DNA of 61,466 nt from contig NZ_JOJE01000046.1 in NCBI RefSeq assembly GCF_000720255.1, positions 1 to 61,466 of the forward strand, in the 5' to 3' direction. The notes under the pieces were generated by a model that was not told the DNA's origin, did not search any database, and saw only the letters and a list, made by a program, of their open reading frames with translations. The stretch comes from Streptomyces griseus subsp. griseus (GTDB lineage Bacteria; Actinomycetota; Actinomycetes; Streptomycetales; Streptomycetaceae). Below are positions 31,833 to 41,014 of the stretch, piece after piece (within the stretch, counting starts at the first letter, position 1; each line of letters opens with the position of its first letter). The translations under genes and the position numbers were made by a program.

Positions 31833-31855
31833 TTGTCAGTGGCAGGCGTTAGCGT
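31833..31855 (+). promoter_or_regulatory. RecA-NDp (PafBC-type) promoter of recA
   Basis: TTGTCAGTG (31833-31841), an 8-bp spacer and TAGCGT (31850-31855) match the RecA-NDp consensus TTGTCRGTG-N8-TANNNT at every defined base. In mycobacteria this motif drives LexA-independent DNA-damage induction through PafBC. Transcription would start near 31862, about 37 nt before the recA ATG. Confidence 0.85.
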
Positions 31856-31898
31856 CTTTGACGTGAAGCGATCGACTCAAGCAAATCGGGTGGAACCC

Positions 31899-33032
31899 AT
31901 GGCAGGAACCGACCGCGAGAAGGCCCTGGATGCCGCGCTCGCACAGATTGAACGGCAATTCGGCAAGGGCGCGGTCATGCGCATGGGCGAGCGGCCGAAC
32001 GAGCCCATCGAGGTCATCCCGACCGGGTCGACCGCGCTCGACGTGGCCCTCGGCGTCGGCGGCCTGCCGCGCGGCCGCGTCGTCGAGGTCTACGGCCCGG
32101 AGTCGTCCGGTAAGACGACCCTGACCCTGCACGCGGTGGCGAACGCCCAGAAGGCCGGCGGCCAGGTGGCCTTCGTGGACGCCGAGCACGCCCTCGACCC
32201 CGAGTACGCGAAGAAGCTCGGCGTCGACATCGACAACCTGATCCTCTCCCAGCCGGACAACGGCGAGCAGGCCCTGGAGATCGTGGACATGCTGGTCCGC
32301 TCCGGCGCCCTCGACCTCATCGTCATCGACTCCGTCGCCGCGCTCGTACCGCGTGCGGAGATCGAGGGCGAGATGGGCGACTCGCACGTGGGTCTGCAGG
32401 CCCGTCTGATGAGCCAGGCCCTGCGGAAGATCACCAGCGCGCTCAACCAGTCCAAGACCACGGCGATCTTCATCAACCAGCTCCGCGAGAAGATCGGCGT
32501 GATGTTCGGCTCCCCGGAGACCACGACCGGTGGCCGGGCGCTGAAGTTCTACGCCTCGGTGCGTATCGACATCCGCCGCATCGAGACCCTCAAGGACGGC
32601 ACGGAGGCGGTCGGCAACCGCACCCGCTGCAAGGTCGTCAAGAACAAGGTCGCACCGCCCTTCAAGCAGGCCGAGTTCGACATCCTCTACGGCCAGGGCA
32701 TCAGCCGCGAGGGCGGCCTGATCGACATGGGCGTGGAGCACGGCTTCGTCCGCAAGGCCGGCGCCTGGTACACGTACGAGGGCGACCAGCTCGGCCAGGG
32801 CAAGGAGAACGCGCGCAACTTCCTGAAGGACAACCCCGACCTGGCCAACGAGATCGAGAAGAAGATCAAGGAGAAGCTGGGCGTCGGCGTACGGCCGGCG
32901 GAGACGCCCGCCGAGCCGGGTGCGGACGCGGCGGTCGCCACGGCCGGTGCCGCGGACGAGGCCGCGAAGGCCGTGCCCGCCACCGCGGCGGCCAAGGCGG
33001 CCAAGACCAAGGCCGCTGCTGCCAAGAGCTGA
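31899..33032 (+). CDS. recA: Recombinase A
   Basis: The 377-residue RecA drives homologous recombination and SOS induction by forming ATP-dependent filaments on single-stranded DNA. Key features are Walker [10 protein letters not shown], Walker [13 protein letters not shown], loop L1 [22 protein letters not shown] (in part), and loop L2 [20 protein letters not shown]. The C-terminal 40 residues are Ala/Lys-rich, as in other Streptomyces RecA. The ATG at 31899 follows GGGTGG. The frame stays open 54 codons upstream but the promoter motifs lie there, so that part is leader. recX follows after 3 bp. Confidence 0.98.
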   Translation: MAGTDREKALDAALAQIERQFGKGAVMRMGERPNEPIEVIPTGSTALDVALGVGGLPRGRVVEVYGPESSGKTTLTLHAVANAQKAGGQVAFVDAEHALDPEYAKKLGVDIDNLILSQPDNGEQALEIVDMLVRSGALDLIVIDSVAALVPRAEIEGEMGDSHVGLQARLMSQALRKITSALNQSKTTAIFINQLREKIGVMFGSPETTTGGRALKFYASVRIDIRRIETLKDGTEAVGNRTRCKVVKNKVAPPFKQAEFDILYGQGISREGGLIDMGVEHGFVRKAGAWYTYEGDQLGQGKENARNFLKDNPDLANEIEKKIKEKLGVGVRPAETPAEPGADAAVATAGAADEAAKAVPATAAAKAAKTKAAAAKS

Positions 33033-33035
33033 TCC

Positions 33036-33863
33036 GTGACACGACGAACCGACTGGGCCGAGCACACCTACTCCGATGCCCCGGAACGCCCGGGGCCGGA
33101 GGACGATGCGGGCTCCTACCTGGACGGCGAGAGCCGGCCGGACGGCGGCTCGTACCACGAGGGCGGCGGCTCGTACGACGGCGACCCCCACCAGGGTGGT
33201 GGGGGCGCGAGCGGTGACGGTCGGCGCCGGGGAGATCGCAGGCGGCGTGGCGAGGGCGGTTCACGGGGCGGACGCGGGCGCCGTCGGCGTGGCTCCGGAG
33301 AACCGTCCGGTGAGGACGGGGCTGCGCTCTCCTCGTCGAGGGCCGAGCAGGGGGCACCCCCAGGGGACCCGGCTGAGCGGGCACGGGCGATCTGCCTGCG
33401 TCTGCTCACCGGGACCCCGCGCACCCGAAAGCAGCTCGAGGACGCCCTGCGCAAGCGGGAGATCCCGGACGACGTCGCCGAGGAGGTGCTGTCCCGGTTC
33501 GAGGAGGTCGGGCTGATCAACGACAGCGCGTTCGCCGACGCCTGGGTGGAGTCCCGGCATCACGGCCGGGGGCTGGCGCGGCGCGCCCTCGCCCAGGAGC
33601 TGCGGACCAAGGGCGTCGACTCGACACTGATCGACGAAGCCGTGGCCCAGCTCGACTCCGAGCAGGAAGAGACGACCGCACGCGAGCTGGTCGCCCGCAA
33701 GCTACGGGCCACCCGTGGCCTCGACCGCGACAAGCGCCTGCGCCGCCTCGCCGGCATGCTCGCCCGCAAGGGCTACTCCGAGGGCATGGCCCTGCGCGTG
33801 GTCCGGCAGGCGCTGGAGGAGGAGGGGGAGGAGACGGAGTTCCTCGACGGCCAGGTGAATTGA
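33036..33863 (+). CDS. recX: RecA regulatory protein RecX
   Basis: The 275-residue protein has a RecX three-helix-repeat core from about residue 110 to the end (RARAICLRLLTGTPRTRKQL, FEEVGLINDSAFADAWVESR, RKGYSEGMALRVVRQAL). RecX binds the RecA filament groove and limits its activity. Residues 1-105 are an acidic then Arg/Gly-rich, probably disordered extension that most RecX proteins lack but Streptomyces ones share. The GTG start is 3 bp after recA, so the two genes are co-transcribed and coupled. Confidence 0.93.
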   Translation: MTRRTDWAEHTYSDAPERPGPEDDAGSYLDGESRPDGGSYHEGGGSYDGDPHQGGGGASGDGRRRGDRRRRGEGGSRGGRGRRRRGSGEPSGEDGAALSSSRAEQGAPPGDPAERARAICLRLLTGTPRTRKQLEDALRKREIPDDVAEEVLSRFEEVGLINDSAFADAWVESRHHGRGLARRALAQELRTKGVDSTLIDEAVAQLDSEQEETTARELVARKLRATRGLDRDKRLRRLAGMLARKGYSEGMALRVVRQALEEEGEETEFLDGQVN

Positions 33864-33951
33864 TCACGAGCGTCGACCGCGTCAGGACTCAGATGGGGTG
33901 GCCCTGGTGCTCCCGCGCTCTCCTCGCTCCAGTCCTCTCACCGCCTCTTGC

Positions 33952-34494
33952 CTACTGCCAGTCCTCCGGACGCTCCACCTGCTCCAGCCGCAGGACCTGA
34001 CCCGTACGGCTGTAGCGGCGGATCTGCGGCAGGGGCGGGTAGTAGGCGTGGACGGAGATGGCGTGCTGGTCGGGGGACTCGTTGAGGACCTCGTGGACGT
34101 GGTGGTGCCCGAAGGCACGGCCGTGGCCCGCCGACAGCAGGCGTTCCCGGTCCACGCCGTCCTCCAGCTCCAGGGTCTTCCAGCCGTCGGTGGGCAGCCG
34201 CGTGGCGAGCGAGTTCTCCCGCAGCTCACCTTGCGCGGTGAGGAAGGCGCCCACCGAGTCGGCGTGGTCGTGCCAGCCGGTGCCCGTGCCGGGCGGCCAG
34301 CCGATCAGCCAGGCCTCGCTGCCACCGGGCCCCTCGAGGCGCACCCAGGTGCGGCCCTCGGGATCGAGGGGGAGCGAGGAGATCAGCTCGGCGTCGGCAG
34401 CGGTGCGCCGTACGAAGTCGAGGAGGTCCGCCTGCGTGGGCGCGGCGGGCGTGGAGACAGGGCTGGAGGCGGGGAGAGACGCAGAGAGGGACAC
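33952..34494 (-). CDS. Cysteine dioxygenase type I (cupin)
   Basis: The 180-residue protein matches bacterial cysteine dioxygenases, non-haem iron enzymes that oxidise L-cysteine to cysteine sulfinate. The cupin motifs are WHDHADSVGAF (two His iron ligands) and GHHHVHEVLN (third His). The GTG at 34492-34494 is preceded by AGGA with 7-nt spacing. A Cys-rich leader ORF precedes it, and the Shine-Dalgarno region can pair with that ORF, which points to cysteine-dependent control of translation. It is convergent with recX. Confidence 0.88.
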   Translation of the reverse strand: MSLSASLPASSPVSTPAAPTQADLLDFVRRTAADAELISSLPLDPEGRTWVRLEGPGGSEAWLIGWPPGTGTGWHDHADSVGAFLTAQGELRENSLATRLPTDGWKTLELEDGVDRERLLSAGHGRAFGHHHVHEVLNESPDQHAISVHAYYPPLPQIRRYSRTGQVLRLEQVERPEDWQ

Positions 34495-34573
34495 GGCACC
34501 GTCCTGAGGAGTGTTCGCGTGGGAGCGCGCACAGCACAGGGGCGTCGCGCGCGGAGAAAGAGGGGATGCGAAT

Positions 34574-34621
34574 TCAGCAGGACGGGCGACACACGCAGCC
34601 CGCATAGCGGACGAGGTCCAT
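34574..34621 (-). CDS. Cysteine-rich 15-residue leader peptide of cysteine dioxygenase
   Basis: This short ORF encodes MDLVRYAGCVCRPSC and stops with TGA. GGAGGG lies 5 nt before its ATG, a strong ribosome site, and a good promoter (34668-34696) would start RNA about 39 nt upstream. Three of the last seven residues are cysteine, directly before a gene that degrades cysteine. The codons CCG-TCC-TG near its end (34578-34585) are perfectly complementary to CAGGACGG at the dioxygenase ribosome site (34499-34506). This looks like a translational attenuator. The regulatory reading is inference; the ORF, ribosome site and complementarity are seen. Confidence 0.7.
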   Translation of the reverse strand: MDLVRYAGCVCRPSC

Positions 34622-34667
34622 ATGGACCCTCCGCCACAGGCGCACATCGGTGTCGGTCACGATCCGG

Positions 34668-34696
34668 AGTACACCATGTCGGTGCGAACCGGTCAA
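34668..34696 (-). promoter_or_regulatory. Promoter of the leader peptide-cysteine dioxygenase transcript
   Basis: On the minus strand TTGACC (34696-34691), a 17-bp spacer and TGTACT (34673-34668) fit a housekeeping promoter well. Transcription would start near 34661. Confidence 0.65.
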
Positions 34697-34739
34697 CAGA
34701 TAGTCACCATGTGGACCGCAGGGTGACAGTCCGTACGAA

Positions 34740-36341
34740 CTACTTCACCCCGGATCCCACCGCCGCCTCCGTCTTCACCGGTCCACCCAGCGTCGCCTCC
34801 GCCGCCGCGTACAGATCGGCCGGACGCACCCCGTTCAGTGCCGTGACCAGATGGCCGTCGGGCCGGACGAGGAGGACGGTGTGGGCGGCGGCGCCGGGGT
34901 AGCTCTCCGCGACCAGCAGCTCGGCGGGGTGCGGCAGCGCCGTCACCGCCGCCGCGAGGCGGGGCATGATCCCGGCGGACACCCAGTGCCTGCGCTCCCA
35001 CACTCCCGTGCCGGGCGCGATCAGCACGACGAGCAGCGCGCCGCGCCCGAGCCGGTCGCGCAGTTGAACGAAGGTACCGTCCTCCGCCGTCACCCGTACG
35101 TCCTCCACCGGGGCGCCGGGCGAGGTGCCCACCGGGACCTCCGCCTCCAGGGGCGGGGGTGCGAGCACGGATTCCGCGTACGTGCCGGGCGTGCCCAGCG
35201 GACCGCGCCCCAGGTGACCGTCGGCGAGCAGCGTGTCGTGTCCCCGGGCCGATCCGGGGACGTACGCACGGAGCCCCCCGCCACCGCGCAACAGGGGCAG
35301 CGCCTGGTCGGCGGCGCGCAGCCGGGCGGAGACCAGGGCACGCCGCTCCGACTGGTAACTGTCGAGCAGCGCCTCGTGCGGCCCGTGGTGCCAGGCAGTG
35401 GCCAGCTTCCAGGCGAGGTTGTCGGCGTCCCGCAGGCCCTCGTCGAGCCCCTGGGTGCCGAGCGTGCCCAGCAGGTGCGCCGCGTCCCCGGCGAGGAAGA
35501 CCCGGCCCTCGCGCCAGCGGCGGGCCAGCCGGTGGTGAACGGTGTGGACGCCGGTGTCGAGAAGCTCGTACGGCGGGGTCGGGCCCTCGCTCCAGCCGGC
35601 CAGGGTCTCGCGTACGCGGGCCACCAGCTGCTCGGGCGTGACCAGGTCCTTGCCGGGCGGGAGCAGCCAGTCCAGGCGCCAGACGCCGTCCGGGAGCGGG
35701 CGGCCGGTGATCTCCTGGGTGGAGGGGCCGGACGTCCGCCACGGCGGCATCCGGTGCAGCAACGCCTGGTCGATCCAGGGGAGTTCCGTGCGCAGCGCGG
35801 CGACGGCGTGTCGTTCCACCGCCGTACGGCCGGGGAAGCGGATGTCCAGGAGCTTGCGCACGGTGGAACGGGGGCCGTCGCAGCCGACCAAGTAACTGCC
35901 GCGCCACCAGGTGCCCTGGGTGCCGCGGGTGTGGGCGTTGATGCCTGAAAATTCCTGCTCGACGGTGTCCAGGCGGCTGTCCACGGCGACCTTGACGAGC
36001 CGTTCGCCGACGAGAGCCGCGCGCAGGGCGCCCGTCACCACGTGTTGCGCGATGTGCAACGGGGCCGGCTCGGTGTCGTCGAACGCGACCTCGCGCATCA
36101 CCTGCCTGCGCCGCATCGACCGCCATCCGGCCCAACGGACACCGGCCTCCGCGAGCGGCAATCCGGTCAGCCGCTCCAGCAGGGCGGTGGTGTCCTCACG
36201 CAGCACGACCGTGCGCGCGAGCCGCGGCTCGTCCTTGCCCGGTCCCTCGTCGAGCACGACCGAGGGCACCTCCTGGCGCGCCAGAGCCAGCGCGAGCGTG
36301 AGCCCGACGGGGCCCGCTCCGACGATGATCACCGGATCCAC
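34740..36341 (-). CDS. FAD-dependent aromatic-type monooxygenase
   Basis: The 533-residue flavoprotein belongs to the class A (MhpA/PgaE-like) hydroxylases. It has the FAD motif VIIVGAGPVGLTLALALA at the N-terminus, the DG motif in YLVGCDGPRSTVRKLL, and GRVFLAGDAAHLLGTLGTQGLDEGLRDADNLAWKLA (in part the GD motif). The C-terminal thioredoxin-like domain (about 420-525) is typical of the larger members. The substrate is unknown, probably a phenolic or polyketide compound. The GTG at 36339-36341 starts right at the FAD motif and has AGGGGGCG upstream. No pathway partner is adjacent. Confidence 0.85.
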   Translation of the reverse strand: MDPVIIVGAGPVGLTLALALARQEVPSVVLDEGPGKDEPRLARTVVLREDTTALLERLTGLPLAEAGVRWAGWRSMRRRQVMREVAFDDTEPAPLHIAQHVVTGALRAALVGERLVKVAVDSRLDTVEQEFSGINAHTRGTQGTWWRGSYLVGCDGPRSTVRKLLDIRFPGRTAVERHAVAALRTELPWIDQALLHRMPPWRTSGPSTQEITGRPLPDGVWRLDWLLPPGKDLVTPEQLVARVRETLAGWSEGPTPPYELLDTGVHTVHHRLARRWREGRVFLAGDAAHLLGTLGTQGLDEGLRDADNLAWKLATAWHHGPHEALLDSYQSERRALVSARLRAADQALPLLRGGGGLRAYVPGSARGHDTLLADGHLGRGPLGTPGTYAESVLAPPPLEAEVPVGTSPGAPVEDVRVTAEDGTFVQLRDRLGRGALLVVLIAPGTGVWERRHWVSAGIMPRLAAAVTALPHPAELLVAESYPGAAAHTVLLVRPDGHLVTALNGVRPADLYAAAEATLGGPVKTEAAVGSGVK

Positions 36342-36462
36342 GGTGTGGCGCCCCCTGCCTGTGACGTTGTCATCGGGGACATGGGTGAGCAAAGGGTTGG
36401 AGCAGGGTGCACGATCACAGAACGTATGCAACCCATTGCCGGTTCCCGCGTCAAGCGACGAA

Positions 36463-36488
36463 GGGCAGTGGCGATCATGCCACTGCCC
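36463..36488. terminator. Terminator after gluABCD
   Basis: GGGCAGTGGC-GATCAT-GCCACTGCCC is a perfect 10-bp stem with a 6-nt loop, 28 bp beyond the gluD stop codon. It should end the minus-strand importer transcript. Confidence 0.8.
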
Positions 36489-36515
36489 TCCCTGTACCCG
36501 CCGGGTGAATGTCCG

Positions 36516-37412
36516 TCAGGCGTTGGCTCCGCCTGCTCCGGTTCCGAAGGTTCCACCCACCGCCGCGTCGTCAGCCTTGAGCACAGCACCTGTCGACTTC
36601 TTGCCGCGCCGCAGCCGTCGCTCCAGCCAGCTCGCGAACGTCGTTATGGCGAAGTTGACCGCGATGTAGATCAGCGCCACGATCGTGAAGCTCGCGATGA
36701 CGTTCGCGCCGTAGTACGAACTCATCGGCGAGACGGCGGCCAGCATGTCGGGGAAGGTGAGGACCGCTCCGCCGAGGGCCGTGTCCTTCACGATCACGAC
36801 GAGCTGGCTGACGATCGCCGGGAGCATCGCGGTGACCGCCTGCGGGAGCAGGATCGATGTCATGGTCTGGGTCTTGCGCAGACCGATCGCCTGCGCGGCC
36901 TCAGTCTGCCCCTTCGGCAGGGCGAGGATGCCCGCGCGGACGATCTCCGCGAGCACCGAGGCGTTGTAGAGGACCAGGCCGGTGACGACGGCGTACAGGG
37001 GACGGTCGTCCGAGCTGATGCCGGTGTACTCGGAGTACAGGGCCAGACCGAAGATCATCAGGATCAGCACCGGGATGGCGCGGAAGAACTCCACGATCGC
37101 CCCGGCCGGGATCCTGACCCACGCGTGGTCGGACATACGCGCGATGCCGAAGACGGCACCCAGCGGCAGCGCGATGACCATCGCCAGGGCGGCCGCGATC
37201 AGCGTGTTCTTCAGGCCGGGCAGGATATATGTCGTCCACGACTCGGACTTGGTGAAGGGCTCCCACTTCGCCCACTCGAGCTGGCCCTTGTCGTCCAGGC
37301 TCTTGTAGACCCACCACAGCACCGCGACGAGGGCGGCCAGGAACACCACCGTGATGAGGACGTTGCGTCGTTTGGCCCGGGGCCCCTGGGCGTCGTACAG
37401 AACGGAACTCAT
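36516..37412 (-). CDS. gluD: Glutamate ABC transporter permease GluD
   Basis: The 298-residue permease has an N-terminal helix, a hydrophilic loop of about 45 residues and a five-helix ABC permease core. The EAA-type motif reads EAAQAIGLRKTQTMTSILLPQA. It is one of two paired permeases of the His/Glu/Gln/Arg/opine type. The ATG overlaps the gluC stop by 4 bp. GluABCD is the main glutamate importer in Corynebacterium and its Streptomyces homologue is controlled by GluR-GluK. Confidence 0.92.
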   Translation of the reverse strand: MSSVLYDAQGPRAKRRNVLITVVFLAALVAVLWWVYKSLDDKGQLEWAKWEPFTKSESWTTYILPGLKNTLIAAALAMVIALPLGAVFGIARMSDHAWVRIPAGAIVEFFRAIPVLILMIFGLALYSEYTGISSDDRPLYAVVTGLVLYNASVLAEIVRAGILALPKGQTEAAQAIGLRKTQTMTSILLPQAVTAMLPAIVSQLVVIVKDTALGGAVLTFPDMLAAVSPMSSYYGANVIASFTIVALIYIAVNFAITTFASWLERRLRRGKKSTGAVLKADDAAVGGTFGTGAGGANA

Positions 37413-38077
37413 CGCTTCACCGCCACCTTCTTGCCCACCCAGCCGAGGATCAGACCGGTCGGCAGCGTCAGGCACACGAATCCGAACGCGAAGATCGCGG
37501 CGATCAGCAGCAGTTGGGCCTCGTTCTCGATCATCTCCTTCATCAGCAGCGCCGCCTCGGCCACGCCGATCGCGGCAGCGACCGTGGTGTTCTTGGTGAG
37601 GGCGATGAGGACGTTGGCCAGAGGGCCGACCACGGCGCGGAATGCCTGAGGGAGCACGATCAGTGTCAGGACCTGGGTGAAGTTCAGCCCGACAGCCCGG
37701 GCCGCCTCCGCCTGGCCGACCGGCACCGTGTTGATGCCGGCACGGATCGCCTCGCAGACGAAAGCCGAGGTGTAGAGGATCAGACCCAGGACGGCGAGCC
37801 GGAAGTTGATGGTGTCGAAGTCGTCCCCGCCGCCGAGAGTGATGCCGAGGGTCTGGTTCAGGCCCAGCGAGGTGAAAAGGATGATCACCGTCAGCGGGAT
37901 GTTCCGCACGATGTTGACGTAGGCGGCGCCGAAGCCGCGCATCAGGGGCACCGGGCCGACGCGCATGGCCGCCAGCATCGTTCCCCAGATCAGGGAGCCG
38001 ACGGCCGAGAGCAGCGTGAGCTGCACCGTCACCCAGAAGGCGCCCAGCAGGTCGTAACCTTCAAGAAAGTCGAACAC
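37409..38077 (-). CDS. gluC: Glutamate ABC transporter permease GluC
   Basis: The 222-residue permease has five membrane helices and the EAA loop EAARAVGLNFTQVLTLIVLPQA. It pairs with GluD to form the channel. A stable hairpin sits between it and gluB, so this part of the operon is probably made in smaller amounts than the binding protein. Confidence 0.92.
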   Translation of the reverse strand: MFDFLEGYDLLGAFWVTVQLTLLSAVGSLIWGTMLAAMRVGPVPLMRGFGAAYVNIVRNIPLTVIILFTSLGLNQTLGITLGGGDDFDTINFRLAVLGLILYTSAFVCEAIRAGINTVPVGQAEAARAVGLNFTQVLTLIVLPQAFRAVVGPLANVLIALTKNTTVAAAIGVAEAALLMKEMIENEAQLLLIAAIFAFGFVCLTLPTGLILGWVGKKVAVKR

Positions 38078-38110
38078 GATCTCCCGCGCTTCCGCGTGTG
38101 GGTTGGCCCC

Positions 38111-38140
38111 GGTGCGCCGCCCTCACCGGGGCGGCGCACC
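38111..38140 (-). promoter_or_regulatory. Stable hairpin between gluB and gluC
   Basis: GGTGCGCCGCCC / GGGCGGCGCACC form a perfect 12-bp stem with a 6-nt loop in the 77-bp gluB-gluC gap. There is no T-run. It may slow 3' exonucleases or terminate part of the transcripts, keeping binding-protein mRNA in excess over permease mRNA. Confidence 0.7.
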
Positions 38141-38154
38141 CGTCGGGCGCTGAC

Positions 38155-38991
38155 TCAGCTCTTGACGTCGCCGATCTTCGGCGCGGGCTCGCTCTTGTAG
38201 TTGGCCGGGCCGAAGTTCTTCTTCACGGCCGCGTCCCAGGAACCGTCGGCGACCATGTCCTCAAGGGCTTTGTTGATCTTGGCCTTGAGGTCACTGCCCT
38301 TCTTGACTCCGATGCCGTAGTTCTCGTTGGTCATCTTCAAGCCGCCGAGCTTGAACTTGCCCTTGAACTGGTCCTGGGACGCGTATCCGGCGAGGATCGA
38401 GTCGTCCGTGGTGAGCGCGTCGATGGCCCCGTTCTGGAGACCCGACAGGCAGGCCGAGTACGTCGGGTACTTCTGCAGGTTGGCGTTGGGAGCCAGCTTG
38501 TCCTTGACGTTCTGCGCCGAGGTCGAGCCGGTCACGGAACACAGCTTCGCCTTGTTGAGGTCCGCCGGAGACTTGATCTTGGTGTCGTCGGCGCGGAGCA
38601 GGACGTCCTGGTGAGCGAGGAGGTACGGGCCGGCGAAGTCGACCTTCTTCTCGCGCTCCGGGTTGATGGAGTACGAAGCGGCGATGAAGTCGACGTCACC
38701 GCGCTGGAGCATGGTCTCGCGGTCGGCGCTCTTCGACTCCTTCCACTCGATCTGGTCCGCCTTGTAGCCCAGCTTCTTCGCGACGTACGTGGCGACGTCG
38801 ACGTCGAAGCCGGCGTAGCCCTGCGGGGTCTTCTGGCCGATACCGGGCTGGTCGAACTTGATACCGACAGTGATCGTCTTGCCACCGCCCGAGGAGCCGC
38901 CGCTGTCCTTGTCGTCCGAACCGCACGCGGTGGCGGTCACGGCGAGGGCGAGGACGGCGGCCGAGGCGGCGGTGACCTTGCGGAGCTTCAT
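38155..38991 (-). CDS. gluB: Glutamate-binding lipoprotein GluB
   Basis: The 278-residue extracytoplasmic binding protein has a lipoprotein signal with the cleavage cysteine at residue 23 (AVTATAC-GSDDKD) and a Gly/Ser linker. The bacterial SBP type 3 domain runs from about residue 40 (VGIKFDQPGIG ... GFDVDVATYVAKKLG ... LQRGDVDFIAASYSINPER). It captures glutamate outside the membrane and hands it to GluCD. Confidence 0.92.
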   Translation of the reverse strand: MKLRKVTAASAAVLALAVTATACGSDDKDSGGSSGGGKTITVGIKFDQPGIGQKTPQGYAGFDVDVATYVAKKLGYKADQIEWKESKSADRETMLQRGDVDFIAASYSINPEREKKVDFAGPYLLAHQDVLLRADDTKIKSPADLNKAKLCSVTGSTSAQNVKDKLAPNANLQKYPTYSACLSGLQNGAIDALTTDDSILAGYASQDQFKGKFKLGGLKMTNENYGIGVKKGSDLKAKINKALEDMVADGSWDAAVKKNFGPANYKSEPAPKIGDVKS

Positions 38992-39070
38992 GTGAACATC
39001 CTTTGAGTGGTGACGATCCGGTCCGTCAGGAGCGGGTGACGCAGGCGACTTGGGGGCGCGCGGCGCGCCG

Positions 39071-39847
<777 letters not shown>

Positions 39848-39912
39848 CGCTCGGGCTCCGTCCTCCTCGGTTTCGCAGGACAGTAGTAACCCCGTACAAC
39901 CAGCGTCATTAC

Positions 39913-39953
39913 ATCTGAGGGGAATCTGAGCATCACGATCCGATAGCAATCGG
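39913..39953. promoter_or_regulatory. Candidate GluR operator in the gluA-gluR intergenic region
   Basis: ATCTGAG occurs at 39913-39919 and again at 39924-39930, an 11-bp spacing that OmpR/PhoB-type regulators often recognise as tandem direct repeats. Next to it CCGAT-AGCA-ATCGG (39940-39953) is a perfect inverted repeat. The intergenic region is 296 bp. Which element GluR binds cannot be told here. Confidence 0.4.
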
Positions 39954-40143
39954 ACACGTGTCGTAGCACTTGTGACCTGGGCGCAATCAGTGCGCGTATC
40001 GGCCGGATAACGGAAGTCCCGCGGAACCGGAACCCACTTGACGGCGTCGTCCTGAATCAGTGTGACTGCCATGGTGCACGCGCGCGTGTGCGCGTATTTG
40101 TACAGACCGACACCATACGGCGGATGAATCGGAGGGGGCCTGG

Positions 40144-40830
40144 ATGCGACTGCTCCTCGTCGAGGACGACAACCACGTCGCCGCGGCTCTGTCCGCGGTG
40201 CTGAAGCGTCACGGTTTCGAGGTCACCCACGCCCGCAACGGCGAGGAGGCCCTCCAGGCACTCGTCCCGGAAGGGCCCGGCTTCGGAGTGGTGCTCCTCG
40301 ACCTGGGCCTGCCCGACCAGGACGGTTACGAGGTCTGCGGCAAGATCCGCAAGCGCACCGCGACCCCGGTGATCATGGTCACCGCGCGCTCGGACGTGCG
40401 CTCCCGCATCCACGGCCTCAACCTCGGCGCCGACGACTACGTGGTGAAGCCCTACGACACCGGGGAACTGCTCGCCCGTATCCACGCGGTCAGCCGCCGC
40501 ACCCTCCACGAGGACCCCGCCGCGGCCGTCGAGACCGCGCTGCGCCTCGGCTCGGTGCTCATCGAGTTGCCGACGCGGCAGGTCACCGTGGACGGTTCGG
40601 TCGTCCAGCTGACCCGCAAGGAGTTCGACCTCCTCGCCCTGCTGGCGCAGCGGCCCGGGGTGGTCTTCCGCCGGGAACAGATCATCAGCGAGGTGTGGCG
40701 CACCAGCTGGGAGGGGACCGGCCGCACCCTGGAGGTGCATGTCGCGTCCCTGCGGGCCAAGCTGCGCATGCCTGCCCTCATCGAGACCGTACGAGGCGTG
40801 GGCTACCGGCTTGTCGCCCCAGCCGCGTAG
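40144..40830 (+). CDS. gluR: Response regulator GluR (OmpR family)
   Basis: The 228-residue regulator has a receiver with Asp53 ([13 protein letters not shown]) and Lys in VVKPYD, then a winged-helix DNA-binding domain (about 135-225, [18 protein letters not shown] and [14 protein letters not shown]). It is the counterpart of S. coelicolor GluR, which activates gluABCD in response to glutamate sensed by GluK. It is divergent from gluA and followed by gluK after 184 bp of tandem repeat. GGAGGGGGCC precedes the ATG. Confidence 0.9.
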   Translation: MRLLLVEDDNHVAAALSAVLKRHGFEVTHARNGEEALQALVPEGPGFGVVLLDLGLPDQDGYEVCGKIRKRTATPVIMVTARSDVRSRIHGLNLGADDYVVKPYDTGELLARIHAVSRRTLHEDPAAAVETALRLGSVLIELPTRQVTVDGSVVQLTRKEFDLLALLAQRPGVVFRREQIISEVWRTSWEGTGRTLEVHVASLRAKLRMPALIETVRGVGYRLVAPAA

Positions 40831-40839
40831 GGTCTGACC

Positions 40840-40943
40840 GGCGGATCGGTGCGGCAGATCGGTGCGGCAGATCGGTGCGGCGGATCGGTGCGGCGGATCG
40901 GTGCGGCGGATCGGTGCGGCGGATCGGGTCGGCGGATCGGGCC
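40840..40943. repeat. 13-bp tandem repeat between gluR and gluK
   Basis: Eight consecutive 13-bp units of the form GGCGGATCGGTGC lie end to end, with A/G and GT/TG variants, plus a degenerate ninth. They fill most of the gap between the two cognate genes. Copy number is likely to vary between strains. Confidence 0.9.
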
Positions 40944-41014
40944 GGCGGGTCGCGAAAGGAAGGAAGCAGCGGCGGCTCATGAACACAGGTGAGCGGGGAT
41001 AGGGCGGAAACGGC

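Noticed and set aside
34495..34647. Extended N-terminus of cysteine dioxygenase back to 34647
   Set aside because: This stretch contains the leader ORF with its own strong ribosome site, and the cupin homology starts well after GTG 34494.
40840..40943. Possible CRISPR array in the gluR-gluK gap
   Set aside because: Units are contiguous 13-mers without unique spacers and there are no cas genes, so this is a simple tandem repeat.
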